From positions 2,914,001 to 2,978,000 of the forward strand of contig NZ_CP058278.1 in NCBI RefSeq assembly GCF_013389455.1: 64,000 nucleotides of DNA, written 5' to 3'. The position numbers and the translations under genes are program-made. Positions within the stretch are counted from its first letter, which is position 1. The number at the start of each line of letters is the position of its first letter. Shown in pieces: positions 44,438 through 54,700 of the stretch. Origin of the DNA: Flavobacterium inviolabile. Its GTDB lineage: Bacteria; Bacteroidota; Bacteroidia; Flavobacteriales; Flavobacteriaceae. Below the pieces are notes generated by a model. The model did not search any database. It was not told the origin of the DNA and saw only the letters and a program-made list of their open reading frames with translations.

Positions 44438-45017
44438 AGAAATTTTTAAGAATCATACGATCATTCTGGCTTCCGGATCACCAAGACGTCAAAACTTTTT
44501 TAAAGAGCTGGACCTGGATTTTGAAATCCGTCTTAAAGAAGTAGACGAAATATATCCCGATTCTCTGAAAGCCGAAGAGATCACGGATTTCTTAGCCGAA
44601 TTAAAAGCCGATGCTTTTAACGGAACCCTTTCCGATAAGGATATCCTGGTAACCAGCGATACGATTGTCTGGCACGAAGGCAAAGCATTGGGTAAACCAA
44701 AAGATTATGACGATGCTTTCCGGACCTTACAGTCCTTATCCGGAAAAACCCACGAAGTAATCACATCGGTAAGCATCCGGAGCAATGCAAAAACCGATAC
44801 TTTTCACGAAGTAACCAGCGTTACGTTTAACGAACTGCCGGATGCCTATATTAAATATTACCTGGACAACTACAGTCCTTTTGATAAAGCAGGTTCCTAC
44901 GGCATTCAGGAATGGATCGGACTGGTTGCCATTGCACGAATTGACGGTTCCTATAATAATGTGGTCGGACTTCCGGTGGACAAAGTCTTCCAACATTTGC
45001 TTACATTTGTAGTATAA
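44430..45017 (+). CDS. maf: Maf-family nucleotide pyrophosphatase
   Basis: This 195-residue house-cleaning enzyme hydrolyses non-canonical or specific NTPs to NMP. It shows ILASGSPRRQNFFKEL at the N-terminus, TSDTIVWHEGKALGKPKD with the catalytic Asp, FDKAGSYGIQEW, and GSYNNVVGLPVDKV. It overlaps the UbiA-type gene and precedes the MscS-type gene by 11 bp. Confidence 0.95.
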   Translation: MLKEIFKNHTIILASGSPRRQNFFKELDLDFEIRLKEVDEIYPDSLKAEEITDFLAELKADAFNGTLSDKDILVTSDTIVWHEGKALGKPKDYDDAFRTLQSLSGKTHEVITSVSIRSNAKTDTFHEVTSVTFNELPDAYIKYYLDNYSPFDKAGSYGIQEWIGLVAIARIDGSYNNVVGLPVDKVFQHLLTFVV

Positions 45018-45028
45018 ACAATGTTGAA

Positions 45029-45556
45029 ATGATCAATAACGAGTACACTACCCAAATCATCAGCTCCGTCATTACGCTTCTTTTCTTTGCCATTATCCGT
45101 TATCTGGCTACAAAAATTGTGAAGCGGTTTACCCTGTTGTCCCACACTATGGAACGACGCAGTAATCTGGTTATAAAATACATCAGTATCCTTATAGGTT
45201 CCCTGACGGTGTTATCGCTAACCGTAATCTGGGGTGTTAAGGCTGATGATATTCTTCTTGTGGTTTCCTCTATGTTTGCGGTAATTGGCGTTGCCATGTT
45301 TGCCCAATGGTCCATACTAAGCAATATTACCGCCGGGGTTATCCTGTTTTTTTCTTTTCCGTTTAAAATTGGCGATATTATTAAAATTCACGATAAAGAT
45401 TTTCCCATTGAAGCCGAGATTGAAGACATTACTACTTTTCACGCACTCTTAAAAACAAAAGAAGGCGAAAGAATCACCTATCCCAACAACCTGCTGCTTC
45501 AAAAAGCCATCTCGATAATCACTCTTCATCATGAAGAAAAGGAATTTACAGACTAA
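45029..45556 (+). CDS. small MscS-type mechanosensitive channel family protein
   Basis: This 175-residue protein has three predicted helices (about 9-27, 48-68, 73-100). The last runs into the family's pore-proximal segment FAQWSILSNITAGVILFFSFPFKIGDIIKI and a beta domain with EDITTFHALLKTKEGERITYPNNLLLQKAI. It is short for MscS (usually about 280) and lacks the C-terminal alpha/beta vestibule, as in other minimal family members. It is the last gene of the conserved DUF2520-kdsC-ubiA-maf run. Confidence 0.88.
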   Translation: MINNEYTTQIISSVITLLFFAIIRYLATKIVKRFTLLSHTMERRSNLVIKYISILIGSLTVLSLTVIWGVKADDILLVVSSMFAVIGVAMFAQWSILSNITAGVILFFSFPFKIGDIIKIHDKDFPIEAEIEDITTFHALLKTKEGERITYPNNLLLQKAISIITLHHEEKEFTD

Positions 45557-45646
45557 TTTTTAAAAAACAACAAACCCTTGTTTTTAAAAGGGTTACAACA
45601 CAAAAAAGCCTTTTTTCATTCTGCAAAATCACCGCTCAATATTTTT

Positions 45647-45661
45647 TGGCACAATACTTGG
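45647..45661 (+). promoter_or_regulatory. possible sigma-54 type -24/-12 promoter
   Basis: TGGCAC, five bases, then TTGG puts a GG and a second GG ten bases apart, one base off the GG-N10-GC rule. The gene starts 49 bp downstream. Confidence 0.35.
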
Positions 45662-45709
45662 AAATGGTTAAACAACCCAAATAATTTGTTTAATCAAAAA
45701 ACTAAGATC

Positions 45710-46375
45710 ATGAAAGCTATAAAATTAGTATTGTTAGGGATTTTATTCTTTACAAGCAGTATGAATGCCCAGGTTTCTATAAATGTAAATATAGGGACAC
45801 CTCCGGCCTGGGGACCTACCGGGTATACCGACATCCGTTATTATTATTTACCGGATATTGAAATGTATTATGACATCAACACCGCGATGTTCATTTATTT
45901 CAGCAATGGCGGCTGGGTAAGAACGGCTTATCTGCCGCGCCCTTACAGACACTATGATTTGTACAGCGCTTATAAGGTTTGCTTACATGATTATGGTCCC
46001 AACCCATACGTTTACTATAAAAGACATAAAGTAAAATATTACAGAGGTTACAGAGGTACGCCACAGGTAGCCATCAATCCAAGACCAAGAGATGTAGAAT
46101 ACCGCGTGATTAACGACTCCCGAAGAGATTACGAATACAGAGACGACAGAAGGGACAATAATTACAGAGAACGAAAACATAACGATTTCCGAACCGAATA
46201 CAGAACTGCCGACAACGGTAACAGCCGTAACGATGGAAAAAGTTTTGACAACGGAAACGGACGCGGCAACGGACGTGACTACAACAGCGGCGACCGCGGA
46301 AACAACGGCAACGGACGTGAATATGGCGGCGGTGATCGTGGTGGTGACCGCGGAAACGGACACGGAAGAAGATAA
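45710..46375 (+). CDS. secreted protein with Tyr-rich body and Arg/Gly/Asn-rich tail
   Basis: This 221-residue protein starts at the ATG at 45710 (MKAIKLVLLG), which begins a clean signal peptide ending SMNAQ. The first half is rich in Tyr and aromatic residues (DIRYYYLPDIEMYYDINTAM). The second half is a basic low-complexity tail of Arg, Gly, Asn and Asp with repeats such as NGNGRGNGRDYNSGDRG. Similar proteins occur in flavobacteria without known function. The tail suggests binding to polyanions. It is followed by a strong terminator. Confidence 0.78.
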   Translation: MKAIKLVLLGILFFTSSMNAQVSINVNIGTPPAWGPTGYTDIRYYYLPDIEMYYDINTAMFIYFSNGGWVRTAYLPRPYRHYDLYSAYKVCLHDYGPNPYVYYKRHKVKYYRGYRGTPQVAINPRPRDVEYRVINDSRRDYEYRDDRRDNNYRERKHNDFRTEYRTADNGNSRNDGKSFDNGNGRGNGRDYNSGDRGNNGNGREYGGGDRGGDRGNGHGRR

Positions 46376-46378
46376 TTT

Positions 46379-46413
46379 AAAAGCAAAGGCGTTTTTTTAA
46401 CGTCTTTGCTTTT
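46379..46413 (+). terminator. rho-independent terminator
   Basis: AAAAGCAAAG pairs with CTTTGCTTTT around a T-rich loop, directly after the secreted-protein stop codon. Confidence 0.85.
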
Positions 46414-46434
46414 ATTATTTAGCAGAAGGAATAG

Positions 46435-46442
46435 TATATTTG
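46435..46442 (+). promoter_or_regulatory. TAnnTTTG -7 promoter box of the PIG-L gene
   Basis: TATATTTG lies 15 bp before the ATG at 46457. A TTTG is found 26 bp further upstream, longer than the consensus spacing. Confidence 0.55.
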
Positions 46443-46456
46443 AAAAGCCAACCTTA

Positions 46457-48964
46457 ATGAATATTATGACAAAAAAATTACCTTTCTATTTTATATTTTT
46501 TATCTTCCTTACCCAGCATACTTTTGCACAACAGCCTAAAAAACCAACTCCTTCTGAGATTTACAACCAGATAGAAAAATTAAACTTTTTAGGATCCGCA
46601 CTTTATATTGCAGCCCATCCCGATGACGAAAACACCCGTCTTATTTCATTTTTAGCCAACAGTAAAAAAGCCCGTACCGGTTATCTTTCGCTTACACGCG
46701 GTGATGGCGGACAAAATCTTATCGGAACAGAACTACGCGAGCTTTTAGGCGTTATCCGTACTCAGGAATTAATCGAAGCCCGAAAAACAGACGGCGGTGA
46801 ACAGTTTTTTTCCAGAGCAAATGATTTTGGCTATTCGAAAGTGCCCAATGAAACGCTGGAAATATGGGATAAGGAAAAAGTTATGAGCGACATGGCGTGG
46901 ATTATCCGGAATTTTCAGCCGGACATTATCATCAACCGTTTCGACCACCGTTCTCCGGGCACAACACACGGGCATCACACCTCTTCGGCCATGCTTTCGC
47001 AGGAGCTTTTCACCTTAGCGGCAGATGCTTCATTTGAGCCTTCACAACTGAAATTTGTAAAACCATGGCAGCCCAAACGTTTATTTTTTAATGTTTCCTG
47101 GTGGTTTTTTGGCGGAAAAGACAAATTTGAAAAAGCAGACAAATCAAAATATGTCAACTTAAGAACCGGTGTTTATTATCCTTCACTGGGGAAATCCAAT
47201 CAGGAAGTTGCCGCTTTGAGCCGCAGTAAGCACCAATCGCAGGGATTTGGTACTACCGGTGCCCGCGGGGAAGACATGGAATACCTGGAACTGATTAAAG
47301 GAAGTCCGTTAACGGATCAGCAAAATTTATTTGAAGGCATTGATACCTCCTGGAATCGCGTTAAAGGCGGTGCCCGCATTGGAGAAACCATCGATTTTAT
47401 CTTAAAATGCTTTGACTTTAAAAATCCTTCCGCTTCGGTATATGACCTGGTAAAAGTATACCAGCAGATTCAGAATTTAGAAGACAACCATTGGAAAACC
47501 ATCAAACTGGAGGAAGTAAAAGCCATTATAGCCGAATGTTCCGGTTTATACCTGGAAGCAGTAGCCGAAAATCAATCGGTTACCCCGGGAAGCAATCTGA
47601 AGGTAAAATGGGAAGCCATTAACCGAAGTACGGTTGAAATGAAGCTGTTAAGACTGGTTATACAGCCGGACAAGCAAACCATTGAGCAAAGTTTTCCGTT
47701 AAAGAACAACCTGTTTGAAAGCGAAACCATCAGCATTTCGATACCTAAAGAAACTCCTTATACCTCGCCTTACTGGCTGAATGAAAAGGGAACTACCGGA
47801 ATGTACTCTGTGAACGACCAGCAAAAAATAGGGATTCCGGACATTATCCGTAAAATTGCCATTACCTTCTCCATACTGGTGGAAGGCACCGAAATTCCGT
47901 TTACGAAAGAAATCATCTATAAATACAACGATCCTGTAAAAGGAGAAGTGTACCGTCCACTGGATGTAGTACCGGAAGTTACTGCCGAAATTTTAAACAA
48001 AGTACAGCTGTTTAAAGACCGGAAAAAACAATTGGTAGCGGTAAAAGTAAAAGCCGGAAAAGACAATTGTAACGGTACTTTACAACTGGAACTTCCTGCC
48101 GACTGGAAAGTGGTTCCCGAAACCATTCCGTTCCAGTTATCCCGGAAAGGAAGTGAAAAAACAGTAACTTTTGAAGTAACGCCGCCCAATTATACATCGG
48201 AAGCTGTAGCCAAAAGCATTGCAGTTGTTAATGGAGAACGCTTTGATAAACAGCAGATCCTGATCGATTATCCACACATTGCCTTACAACAGGTTTTATT
48301 GCCTGCCGAAGCGAAGTTTACCAAAGCCGATGTGGAGATCAAAGGAAAAAACATTGCCTATATTATGGGCGCCGGCGACCAGGTTCCGCAGAGCCTGCAA
48401 CAAATGGGTTATACGGTGACTATTGTAAAACCGGAAAAAATAACCAGTAGTTTACTGGAAACTTTTGATGCGGTAGTGGTAGGCATCCGTGCTTATAATG
48501 TTGTGGAAGCCTTACAGTTCAAACAGCCTTTATTGTTCGAATATGTTCGCAACGGCGGTACGATGGTAGTCCAGTACAATACAACCGGAAGCCTTATAAC
48601 ACAGGATATTGCACCCTACCCGCTTGAAATTTCTTCCGATCGTGTAACGGAAGAAAATGCCACGGTTACCTTTTTAGATCCAAAACACAAAGTCCTTAAT
48701 TTCCCGAACAAAATAACCGCTGATGATTTTAAAGGCTGGGTTCAGGAACAGGGTTTATACTATCCGGACAAATGGGGCAGTGAATTTACGCCTGTACTGG
48801 AAGCTAATGATAAAGGCGAAACCCCTAAAAAAGGAGCTTTATTAGTAGCCAAATACGGCAAAGGATATTATGTCTATACAGGACTGAGCTTTTTCAGAGA
48901 ACTGCCGGAAGGCGTTTCGGGAGCTTTCCGTCTTATGGCAAACATCATTGCTGTAGGGAAATAG
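46457..48964 (+). CDS. exported PIG-L (LmbE)-family deacetylase with C-terminal extension
   Basis: This product of about 835 residues has a signal peptide ending TFAQQ. The PIG-L domain shows AAHPDDENTRLISF (zinc His-Asp-Asp set), a second site in INRFDHRSPGTTHGHHTSS, and a long extension (about 350-835) with beta-sandwich domains and a glutamine-amidotransferase-like end (DAVVVGIRAYNVVEAL). PIG-L enzymes remove acetyl groups from GlcNAc-type sugars; the substrate here is unknown. The ATG at 46466 (MTKKLPF) is an alternative start. It precedes the microprotein and symporter genes, suggesting a link to sugar or amine uptake. Confidence 0.9.
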   Translation: MNIMTKKLPFYFIFFIFLTQHTFAQQPKKPTPSEIYNQIEKLNFLGSALYIAAHPDDENTRLISFLANSKKARTGYLSLTRGDGGQNLIGTELRELLGVIRTQELIEARKTDGGEQFFSRANDFGYSKVPNETLEIWDKEKVMSDMAWIIRNFQPDIIINRFDHRSPGTTHGHHTSSAMLSQELFTLAADASFEPSQLKFVKPWQPKRLFFNVSWWFFGGKDKFEKADKSKYVNLRTGVYYPSLGKSNQEVAALSRSKHQSQGFGTTGARGEDMEYLELIKGSPLTDQQNLFEGIDTSWNRVKGGARIGETIDFILKCFDFKNPSASVYDLVKVYQQIQNLEDNHWKTIKLEEVKAIIAECSGLYLEAVAENQSVTPGSNLKVKWEAINRSTVEMKLLRLVIQPDKQTIEQSFPLKNNLFESETISISIPKETPYTSPYWLNEKGTTGMYSVNDQQKIGIPDIIRKIAITFSILVEGTEIPFTKEIIYKYNDPVKGEVYRPLDVVPEVTAEILNKVQLFKDRKKQLVAVKVKAGKDNCNGTLQLELPADWKVVPETIPFQLSRKGSEKTVTFEVTPPNYTSEAVAKSIAVVNGERFDKQQILIDYPHIALQQVLLPAEAKFTKADVEIKGKNIAYIMGAGDQVPQSLQQMGYTVTIVKPEKITSSLLETFDAVVVGIRAYNVVEALQFKQPLLFEYVRNGGTMVVQYNTTGSLITQDIAPYPLEISSDRVTEENATVTFLDPKHKVLNFPNKITADDFKGWVQEQGLYYPDKWGSEFTPVLEANDKGETPKKGALLVAKYGKGYYVYTGLSFFRELPEGVSGAFRLMANIIAVGK

Positions 48965-49061
48965 TGTTAATAATCGAAATAGCGTAAATCTTTTTCGTAT
49001 TTTCGAAACCAAGTATCGTGATACCGGATGCGCAGAAATCCGGTATTAAATTCAAAACAAC

Positions 49062-49166
49062 ATGACTGAAAAACCGAATTCCTGGAAAAAAAGCTACACT
49101 TTGGTATTAATACTAAATGCTTTCTATATACTGTTGTTTTATTTTTTAATGCAAATGTACGCCTAA
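49062..49166 (+). CDS. 34-residue single-span membrane microprotein
   Basis: An ATG at 49062 opens 34 codons. A charged start (MTEKPNSWKKSY) leads into one membrane helix (about 13-33, LVLILNAFYILLFYFLMQ). The stop is 3 bp before the symporter ATG at 49170, so the two are almost certainly co-translated. It resembles small accessory subunits that occur with some sodium:solute symporters and is probably a partner of that transporter. It is easily missed because of its size. Confidence 0.7.
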   Translation: MTEKPNSWKKSYTLVLILNAFYILLFYFLMQMYA

Positions 49167-49169
49167 ACC

Positions 49170-50870
49170 ATGCAGAGTATTGACTGGATAGTATTATCAG
49201 CAACCCTTTTATTCATTGTAATTTACGGTTCTTTAAAAACCAAAGGAAGTAAAAATGTCGAAGAGTTTATTCTCGGCAATAACGAAACACCCTGGTGGAC
49301 CGTTGGTCTTTCCGTAATGGCCACCCAGGCCAGTGCGATTACCTTCCTCTCTACTCCCGGACAGGCTTATCATGACGGAATGGGATTTGTACAGTTCTAT
49401 TTCGGTTTACCCATCGCGATGATTGTGATCTGTATCACCTTTATTCCGATATACCACCGTTTAAAAGTTTTTACGGCTTATGAATTCCTGGAACAGCGTT
49501 TTGATGTCAAAACCCGTTCGCTGGCTGCTTTTCTATTCCTTTTTCAGCGTGGATTGGGAACCGGACTAACCATTTATGCTCCGGCTATTATTTTATCCTC
49601 CCTGCTGGGCTGGAACCTTACTTTAATGAATATCATTATCGGTTTACTGATTATTGTCTATACTTTTTCCGGTGGAACGAAAGCGGTTAATGTCACGCAA
49701 AAACAACAAATGTTTGTAATCATGACCGGAATGTTCATCACCTTTGTGCTCATTTTAAGCTATTTACCGGACGAGCTTAGTTTTAGTAATGCGCTGGGTA
49801 TAGCCGGTGCCAACGGGAAAATGAATATTGTTGATTTTTCTTTTGATCCGGAAACCCGATATACGTTCTGGAGCGGTATTACCGGCGGTTTTTTCCTGGC
49901 ACTTTCCTATTTTGGTACCGACCAGTCACAGGTTGGACGTTACCTTACCGGAAAATCCATTAAAGAAAGCCAGATGGGTTTAATCATGAACGGATTGCTA
50001 AAAGTCCCGATGCAGTTTTTCATACTGTTAACCGGAGTTATGGTTTTTGTATTCTTCCAGTTTCACTCGGCTCCGCTGCACTTTAACCCGAATAACATCA
50101 AGATTGTAGAGCATTCCCCATACAAAGCGGCATATAAAAAACTGGAAGCACAGCTCGACCAGGTACAGGAAGAGAAAAAAGAGATCAGCATGCTGTATGT
50201 GGGGCAATTGCAACAGGATTTTGACAATCCTATCTTACAGCAGAAAATGGTTTCCTTATCCAGTAAAGAAAAAGACCTGCGGGAAGATGCCAAAGAACTG
50301 ATTAAAAAAGCGGATGTTAAAACCGAAACAAACGATAAGGATTATGTATTTATCCACTTTATCCTGAACTACCTTCCAAAAGGGCTTATAGGCTTGTTAT
50401 TGGCCGTAATCCTGTCGGCAGCGATGTCTTCCTCCGCTTCGGGATTAAATGCGTTAGCTTCCACAACAACGATTGACCTGTACAAAAGGAATTTAAAAAC
50501 GGAGAAATCCGAAAAGCATTTTGTAAACGCTACCCAGCTTTTTACGCTTTTCTGGGGTTTAATTGCCATCCTGTTTGCCTGTGTGGGTACTTTATTTGAA
50601 AACCTGATCCAGCTGGTAAATATTGTTGGTTCCATCTTTTACGGAACCGTATTGGGTATTTTCCTGATTGCGTTTTATATCAAGTTTATTAAGGCAAAAG
50701 CCGTTTTTTGGGCGGCTATGACCAGTCAGCTGCTTATTTTTTACATCTATTATCTGGATGTGGTGAGTTTCCTGTGGCTGAACATTATCGGTGCTTTCCT
50801 GACGATCGTACTGTCTTCGATATTACAGGGCTATCTGAATATGATTAAGAAAACACCGGAAAACGTATAA
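49170..50870 (+). CDS. sodium:solute symporter (SSS family)
   Basis: This 566-residue membrane transporter has about 13-14 helices. Family motifs include GNNETPWWTVGLSVMATQASAITFLSTPGQAY, FLEQRFDVKTRSLAAFLFLFQRG, YTFSGGTKAVNVTQ, and SYFGTDQSQVGRYLTGKS (Na+/substrate region). A charged cytoplasmic insert with coiled-coil character at about 315-385 (KKLEAQLDQVQEEKKEISML) is less usual. The substrate is not readable from sequence. It follows the microprotein and a PIG-L deacetylase. Confidence 0.92.
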   Translation: MQSIDWIVLSATLLFIVIYGSLKTKGSKNVEEFILGNNETPWWTVGLSVMATQASAITFLSTPGQAYHDGMGFVQFYFGLPIAMIVICITFIPIYHRLKVFTAYEFLEQRFDVKTRSLAAFLFLFQRGLGTGLTIYAPAIILSSLLGWNLTLMNIIIGLLIIVYTFSGGTKAVNVTQKQQMFVIMTGMFITFVLILSYLPDELSFSNALGIAGANGKMNIVDFSFDPETRYTFWSGITGGFFLALSYFGTDQSQVGRYLTGKSIKESQMGLIMNGLLKVPMQFFILLTGVMVFVFFQFHSAPLHFNPNNIKIVEHSPYKAAYKKLEAQLDQVQEEKKEISMLYVGQLQQDFDNPILQQKMVSLSSKEKDLREDAKELIKKADVKTETNDKDYVFIHFILNYLPKGLIGLLLAVILSAAMSSSASGLNALASTTTIDLYKRNLKTEKSEKHFVNATQLFTLFWGLIAILFACVGTLFENLIQLVNIVGSIFYGTVLGIFLIAFYIKFIKAKAVFWAAMTSQLLIFYIYYLDVVSFLWLNIIGAFLTIVLSSILQGYLNMIKKTPENV

Positions 50871-50876
50871 GATTTT

Positions 50877-51647
50877 CTAAGACTGTAACGACTGTAGGAA
50901 TCGGATCACCGGTTCCAGTGTCTGCTCCGGATTTTCTTTATGCGGCGAATGGCTAACAGCCGGAATAAGGCATTGCTGTGCCCTGCCGCTCACCTGTTCT
51001 GCTATGGCACTCACTTGTTTTGTGCTGCCAAATTCATCGTTTTCGCCTTGAAGCACCAGTACCGGGCAGGTAATATTGGGTAAATATTTTTCAATATTCC
51101 AGCTTCTGAACCGGTCCGAGAGCCAGGTTTCCGTCCATGCGCAGAACAGTCCGTCTACGTTATCGCCATGGTATTTCAACAGTTTTTCTTTCAGATTGGT
51201 GGTCGCATACGCTTCCACAGCTGCCCTGATGCCGTTTAGCGTAATATCTTCTACAAACACGTGAGCTCCTTCGGTAATTACCGCTTTAATCCGTTCAGGA
51301 AACATTGCCGCCGTTAGCAAAGCTATCGAACCGCCGTCGCTATGCCCGAACAGGATTGCTGCATCAATAGCCAGCGCCGCCAGAAGACTGTCCAGCGTTT
51401 GGGCTTCTTTTTCAAGATAGTCGTTATGGCGTTCAATGGTTGTAAAAGCATCCGATTCGCCATAACCCTGCCGGTCATAGACCATCACATTGCACTGCGC
51501 TGCCTGTGCCAGTATATCCGGAAAGTTGCGCCATAGGGTGATGCAACCCAGGGAATCGTGTAGAAAAACGATATACGGTTTCGTATGGTCAATAGTGGCC
51601 GTGTACACGTTTAAGCGTACCCCGTCAACAAGTATGTGTCTTTTCAT
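50877..51647 (-). CDS. alpha/beta hydrolase
   Basis: This 256-residue protein has the nucleophile elbow in FGHSDGGSIAL (Ser near 98), the acidic residue likely in LQGENDEFGS, and the His in AVSHSPHKE. The oxyanion-type HDSLGC sits near the N-terminus. The family includes esterases and C-C hydrolases; the substrate is unknown. It is convergent with the symporter gene and 6 bp from its stop. No membrane or signal segment is seen, so it is cytoplasmic. Confidence 0.88.
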   Translation of the reverse strand: MKRHILVDGVRLNVYTATIDHTKPYIVFLHDSLGCITLWRNFPDILAQAAQCNVMVYDRQGYGESDAFTTIERHNDYLEKEAQTLDSLLAALAIDAAILFGHSDGGSIALLTAAMFPERIKAVITEGAHVFVEDITLNGIRAAVEAYATTNLKEKLLKYHGDNVDGLFCAWTETWLSDRFRSWNIEKYLPNITCPVLVLQGENDEFGSTKQVSAIAEQVSGRAQQCLIPAVSHSPHKENPEQTLEPVIRFLQSLQS

Positions 51648-51663
51648 TTTCTGAATTTATTCC

Positions 51664-51694
51664 GGTATACCGCCTGTAAGCTTACGGCCATACC
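51664..51694. other. inverted repeat between two minus-strand genes
   Basis: Nested complementary blocks GGTAT/ATACC, GCC/GGC and GTAAG/CTTAC form an imperfect hairpin of about 31 bp, centred on a GTAAGCTTAC palindrome. There is no T-run on either strand, so it may be a weak terminator or RNA-stability element. Confidence 0.4.
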
Positions 51695-51715
51695 CGTTTT
51701 GAATATTGAAAACAG

Positions 51716-54700
51716 TTATCTTTTCAGCGTAAAATGGCCTTTTACTTCTCTTCCGTCCTGCAAATAAACCACATACCAGTAATCGGTTGCCGGAAGCGGC
51801 TGGTTGTTGTAGATACCGTTCCAGCCTTCGGAAGCTTTCATCTGTCTTAATAATTTACCGTAACGGTCAAAAATATTGACAATGCTGTTTTTATACAGGC
51901 TATTTGCAGCGCCTTTAATACGCCATAAATCGTTGTAACCGTCTCCGTTTGGCGTAAAGTATTTCGGAATGCCCAATACGGCCACCTGTTTTGCAATCGT
52001 ACCGCAGCCGTTAAAATCCCGGATATAAACGGTATGGATACCGGTAGCAACATTGTCAAAGAAGTTGCTGTCCTGGAAAGGTCCGTCCGGTGCATCAATT
52101 CCATAAACATAATGGTTGCTGCTTCCCGTTACATAAACCGTTATGGTATTATTTTCTGTTAAGTCTTCTACTTCTATAGCCGTTACCGTAGCCACATTGG
52201 ACGGTTCTACCGTTAATGTCCTGATAGCCGAGCAGCCATAAACATTGGTCACCGCAACCGTATAGACACCCGGCGTGATCACACTGATCGTTGGAGTTGT
52301 CGCTCCGGTTGACCACAAAAACTGATAACCGTTAGCCGAGGCAATACCACTTGTTAATAATAGCGGGGTTACCGGCTGGTCTGTACATAATTTTGGTGAA
52401 GCATCAGTTGCTAGTGCCGGCAATCTTCGTATGTATAATTTTATTTCATGCACGCCTTCACAATCGTTATTACTCTCAACGCGGGCATAAACCGTCTGGA
52501 AGCCAATGGTTGTATTGGTAAAGGCCGTATTCAGTTCGTTTTGCTCCAGCAGAGCATCCGTAACCGAGCTGTAATATTTAACGGTATTGGTACTGGTTTC
52601 CAGTCCTAAACCTGTCAGGTTAAAAGTATAATACCCATTATCCGAACAGCCATTCATAACCAGTTCCTGTGTAGCTGTCGTATTCACGTGCAGCGAAAGT
52701 GTTGTAATGCTGTAGCAGCCGGTTTGGGTATCGGTAACTCTTACTGATAATTGCTGCGGATTGGAAATATTGGTATAAACCGGATTTAAAGAAGCGGTAT
52801 TCGCTACTGCATCAGCATTGTTTAAAAAGAAGGTTGTTATCCGGTTAGCATTTCCGTTCGTCAGTACGGCATCGGCTTCATTCAGATTAAAAGTGGTAAA
52901 CCCGTCCGGATTTAACCCGAAATCACATTGTACCAAGGTAGCCGGTGATACGACCGGAGGTGTATTGACCTTTAAAAAGAAGCTTTTGGTACTATAGCAA
53001 TTGGTATTGGTGGTATTTTCTATCCGCACATAAATTTCCTGACTGTTTGCATTGGTATTTGTAAACAGATACGGCAGTGCATTCGATCCGGCATCGGCAT
53101 CGGCCTGCGTTGCATGAAAACTAATGGCGCGATCTGCGGCATTCTGGGTTCCTAAAATTCCTGCGATTTTTGTCTGCAAATCAAATGTTTCAAAACCATT
53201 ACTGCTGCTGTCGTCACAAAGGGCATAATCGGTTAGTACTGTGACAACCGGTTTTGGTGTTACCGTAACCTGGAAAGAAGTCACAGCAAAACAAGCGGAA
53301 TTACTTCTATTCTGTACCCGGGCATAAAGCGTAAACGACGGCACCGTATTGGTAAAATTCGTCGGGTCTATTGCATTCTGATTACTGGCAGCATCTGCCG
53401 GAGACAGAAAATACAGTACTTCAAAAACCGTTGGTGACTGCGTTCCTAAAATACTGCCGGTTTGCTGCTGTAAATTGATTTGGGTCAGGCCGTCGCTATC
53501 GGAATCACAAAGCTGCAGGTTTCCAACCGGATTTGCCACCGGAACCTCATAGATGGTAATGGTTTCGGAATTGGTTACCGCATTACCGTTAATCACTACG
53601 GTCACCGAAACCGGATAATCTCCGGGTGCCGCATATACATGGGTGGGCGCTACGGCATTTGAAACCGGAGAAGCATCTCCAAAATTCCATTCGATACTGG
53701 TATAGGCCTGATTGGTTAGTGAGGCCGGCATAGTGAAAGTTGTCGTATCGCCAAAACAGGTATTGGCAACCTGAAAACTCGGATAAAATACCGAGGTTAT
53801 AAAAGGCGGCAGCCCTAATGTTGCCAGTCCGCTGCTTAACGTAATGGCATTCATAACAAAACCGGCAAGACTACCCGTCTCTTCCGGATTGTTAATGACG
53901 CTCAGGTGTATGGTTGCGGAATTGGTAAAGTATATTTTTTTATCCGGTCCCAGCTGCAACGCTCCTGTAGCCGTAGTATTCGAAATATTCAATATCGAAC
54001 CCGGAATATTAGCGCTTTCCAGATCAAACTGGGCAATACTATTAACATTGCTTTCTCTAATACTGGCGTATAGTTTTTTAGTTTCTGCCGAAAATTCAAT
54101 TCCATACGCATTAACGGAATTAATCAGGGCAACAGGATTTGAAACTATTCCGGTATTTTTATCAAAATCGTATAAATAAACCGATCCGTCATTAGTTGTC
54201 TCCCCTGTTTGCGTACCGTTTTGAGAATGGGCTATGGCTAATTTCTGACCATTGGGCGATGCTTTTAAATACCCAATAGCGTTTCTCCTGTAACCGCTTA
54301 GTGTAATATACGGATCAACTGTCGAGACCACCGGTGTTTGTGAAACTCCGGTACTGGTAACTCTGAAAGCATAAAAACGGTTTATGAAATGGGTAATAAC
54401 CCAATAACCGCCGGAAGCGTCTTTTACTGCCGTAATTTTTTCGGAGCATTTGTATTTTATTTCATCACCATTAGGATTGGTATCATAAGTAATAAGGTGC
54501 TTGTTCCGGTTGGTAATATTACCAATACTTCCGTTACTTCCCGTTAGCTGCAGGTTAACCGTGGAATAATTGAATCCGTTATTGTAGCCATCGTCCTGGC
54601 TTTCTGTAAATCCCGTATTACGGGCCGGATAAGTGGCTGCATTATCATGATGCGGCTCATCGACCGTAAAAATATAGTAGGTATTCGGGTCATTCGGTTT

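Noticed and set aside
51664..51694. Hairpin considered as a standard terminator
   Set aside because: No T-run on either strand, so it is listed only as an inverted repeat.
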